Positions 61,745 through 64,000 of a stretch of 64,000 bases of DNA are shown here, piece after piece; the stretch's first letter is position 1; the number at the start of each line of letters is the position of its first letter. The notes under the pieces were generated by a model. The model saw nothing but the letters and a program-made list of their open reading frames with translations. It had not been told where the DNA came from and ran no database searches. The DNA is from Antedon mediterranea (Eukaryota > Echinodermata > Crinoidea > Comatulida > Antedonidae): contig NC_092672.1 in the NCBI RefSeq assembly GCF_964355755.1, forward strand, positions 16,490,501 to 16,554,500, in the 5' to 3' direction. The position numbers and the translations under genes were made by a program.

Positions 61745-63330
61745 TCAGCCAGAGAGAGAGAGAGAGAGATAGATAGATCAGCGAGAGAGAGAGAGATAGA
61801 TCAGCGAGAGAGAGATAGATAGATAGATCAGCGAGAGAGAGATAGGTAGATCAGCGAGAGAGAGAGATAGATAGATCAGCGAGAGAGATAGATAGATCAG
61901 CGAGAGAGAGAGATAGATAGATCAGTGAGAGAGTGATAGATAGATCAGTAAGAAAGAGATAGATAGATTAGCGAGAGAGAGATAGATAGATCAGCGAGAG
62001 AGAGAGATAGATCAGCAAGAGAGAGATAGATAGATCAGCGAGAGAGAGAAAGAGATAGATCAGCGAGAGAGAGAGAGAGATAGATCAGCGAGAGAGAGAG
62101 AGAGATAGATCAGCGAGAGAGAGAGAGATAGATCAGCGAGAGAGAGAGATAGATCAGCGAGAGAGAGATAACGAGATCAGCGAGAGAGAGAGGGAGATAG
62201 ATTAGCGATAGAGAGATAGATAGATCAGCGAGAGAGAGATAGATCAGCGAGAGGGAGAGAGATAGATCAGCGAGAGAGAAGATAGATCAGCGAGGGAGAG
62301 ATAGATCAGCGAGAGAGAGATAGATAGATCAGCGAGAGAGAGATAAATCAGCGAGAGAGAGATAGAAAGATCAGTGAGAGAGAGATAGATCAGCGAGAGA
62401 GAGAGAGATAGATAGATCAGCGAGAGAGACAGCGATAGATCAGCGACAGAGAGACAGATCAGCGAGAGAGATAGATCAGCGAGAGAGAGATAGATCAGCG
62501 AGAGAGAGATAGATCAGCGAGAGAGAGATAGATCAGCGAGAGAGATAGATCAGCGAGAGAGAGATAGATCAGCGAGAGAGAGATAGATCAGCGAGAGAGA
62601 GAGAGATAGATCAGCGAGAGAGAGATAGATCAGCGAGAGAGAGAAATAGATCAGCGAGAGAGAGATAGATGAGAGAGAGAGAGATAGATCAGTGAGAGAG
62701 AGATAGATCAGCGAGAGAGAGATAGATCAGCGAGAGAGAGATAGATAGATCAGCGAGAGAGAGATAGATAGATCAACGAAAGAGATAGATAGATCAGCGA
62801 GAGGGAAAGAGAGAGAGGTAGATCAGCGAGAGAGAGATAGATCAGCGAGAGAGAGATAGATCAGCGAGAGAGAGATAGATCAGCGAGAGAGAGATAGATA
62901 GATTAGCGAAAGAGAGATAGATCAGCGAGAGAGATTTATATCAGCGAGAGAGAGATAGATCAGCGAGAGAGAGATAGATCAGCGAGAGAGAGAGAGAGAT
63001 AGATCAGCGAGAGAGAGATAGATAGATCAGCGAGAGAGAGATAGATCAGCGAGAGAGAGAGAGATAGATTAGCGAGAGAGAGAGAGAGATAGATCGGCGA
63101 GAGAGAGATAGATAGATCAGCGAGAGAGAGAGAGATAGATTTGCGAGAGAGAGATAGATAGATCAGAGAGAGAGAGAGATAGATCAGCGAGAGAGAGAGA
63201 GATAGATCAGCGAGAGAGAGATAGATAGATCAGCGAGAGAGAGATAGATCAGCGACAGAGAGAGAGATAGATCAGCGAGAGAGAGATAGATCAGTGAGAG
63301 ACAGAGAAATAGATCAGCGAGAGAGAGAGA
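61070..63330 (+). repeat. ~5.74 kb-spaced satellite duplication, right copy
   Basis: Counterpart of 55330-57590. Differences include GAAATAGATC here for GAAATATATC in the left copy and TTTGCGAG for TTTGAGAG. Confidence 0.75.
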
Positions 63331-64000
63331 TAGATCAGCGAGAGAGATAGATCAGCGAGAAAGAGATAGATCAGCGAGAGAGAGATTGATCAGCGAGAGA
63401 GAGATAGATCAGCGAGAGAGAGATTGATCAGCGAAAGAAAGATAGTTCAGCGAGAGAGAGATAGATCAGCGAGAGAGAGATAGATCAGCGAGAGAGAGAG
63501 ATAGATCAGCGAGAGAGAGATAGATCAGCGAGAGAGAGGTAGATCAGCGAGAGAGAGAGAGATAGATCAGCGAGAGAGAGATAGATCAGCGAGAGAGAGA
63601 TAGATCAGCGAGAGAGAGAGATAGATTAGCGACAGAGAGATAGATCAGCGAGAGATAGATCAGCGAGAGAGAGATAGATTAGCGACAGAGAGATAGATCA
63701 GCGAGAGATAGATCAGCGAGAGAGAGATAGATCAGCGAGAGAGAGAGAGATAGATAGATCAGCGAGAGAGAGAGATAGATCAGCGAGAGAGAGATAGATA
63801 GATCAGCGAGAGAGAGATAGATCAGCGAGAGAGAGATAGAAAGATGAGTGAGAGAGAGATAGATCAGCGAGAGAGAGAGATAGATAGATCAGCGAGAGAG
63901 AGATAGATCAGCGACAGAGAGACAGATCAGCGAGATAGATAGATCAGCGAGCGAGAGATAGATCAGCGAAAGAGAGATAGATCAGCGAGAGAGAGATAGA

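Larger units (their letters stand above)
45474..64000 (+). repeat. GAGA/GATA/TCAGC satellite, array 3
   Basis: The same monomer and orientation as arrays 1 and 2, running to the end of the window. Markers TAACGAGATC (47512, 49491, 50721, 52721, 53951, 56428, 60096, 62169), ACAGCGATAG, GGGAAAGAGAG and GATTTATATCAG show a strongly structured higher-order array. No gene or sizeable open frame is present. Long pure GA runs occur, the longest near 45850-45880. Confidence 0.97.

Noticed and set aside
1-64000. Telomeric or rDNA repeat
   Set aside because: The monomer does not match TTAGGG-type telomere repeats, and no rRNA or tRNA sequence was recognised.

Overview
The window is animal repeat DNA. 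About 47.9 kb of the 64 kb is one simple satellite. Two islands of retrotransposon sequence interrupt it. I find no host protein gene, rRNA, tRNA or CRISPR array. The retroelements (a CR1/L2-like non-LTR element with an N-terminal 2A-like motif, a Tx1/L1-like non-LTR element, and a Ty3/gypsy-class LTR element with the integrase-before-RT order of the Gmr1 group) fit an invertebrate deuterostome such as an echinoderm. That assignment is an inference from element families only.

Layout: (1) 1-25618, satellite array 1. The monomer is about 19-20 bp, roughly GATAGATCAGCGAGAGAGA on the + strand, and varies in the number of GA and GATA steps. Large higher-order duplications (2.58, 3.5, 1.53 and 6.6 kb) can be followed by shared monomer variants. 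(2) 25619-35700, island 1: a near full-length CR1/L2-like element on the minus strand, split by a nested, 5'-truncated Tx1/L1-like element on the plus strand (28169-32826). The nested copy is bounded by a perfect 14-bp target-site duplication. (3) 35701-39456, satellite array 2, same orientation. (4) 39457-45473, island 2: an intact LTR retrotransposon on the minus strand. Its two 448-bp LTRs differ at one base, and it has one 1519-codon gag-PR-INT-RT-RNaseH frame, a tRNA-Leu-type primer-binding site and a polypurine tract. (5) 45474-64000, satellite array 3, with 3,230-bp and about 5.74-kb higher-order repeats.

Two points stand out. The outer non-LTR element reads in one frame through its 2A-like motif, ORF1, endonuclease, RT and C-terminal zinc motif. 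Only an in-frame UAG between ORF1 and ORF2, an in-frame UGA after the RT, and the nested insertion interrupt it. No AUG lies between the UAG and the endonuclease, so stop readthrough or an ancestral single polyprotein is plausible. The satellite keeps one purine-rich strand orientation across all three arrays and both islands. Its commonest monomer variants include the two CpG-decay products (CAGTGAG and CAGCAAG), and copies kilobases long are nearly identical, so homogenisation is recent.

History inferred from the sequence: the CR1/L2-like element inserted first, the Tx1/L1-like element then landed inside its ORF2, and the LTR element arrived recently in array DNA that has continued to rearrange.
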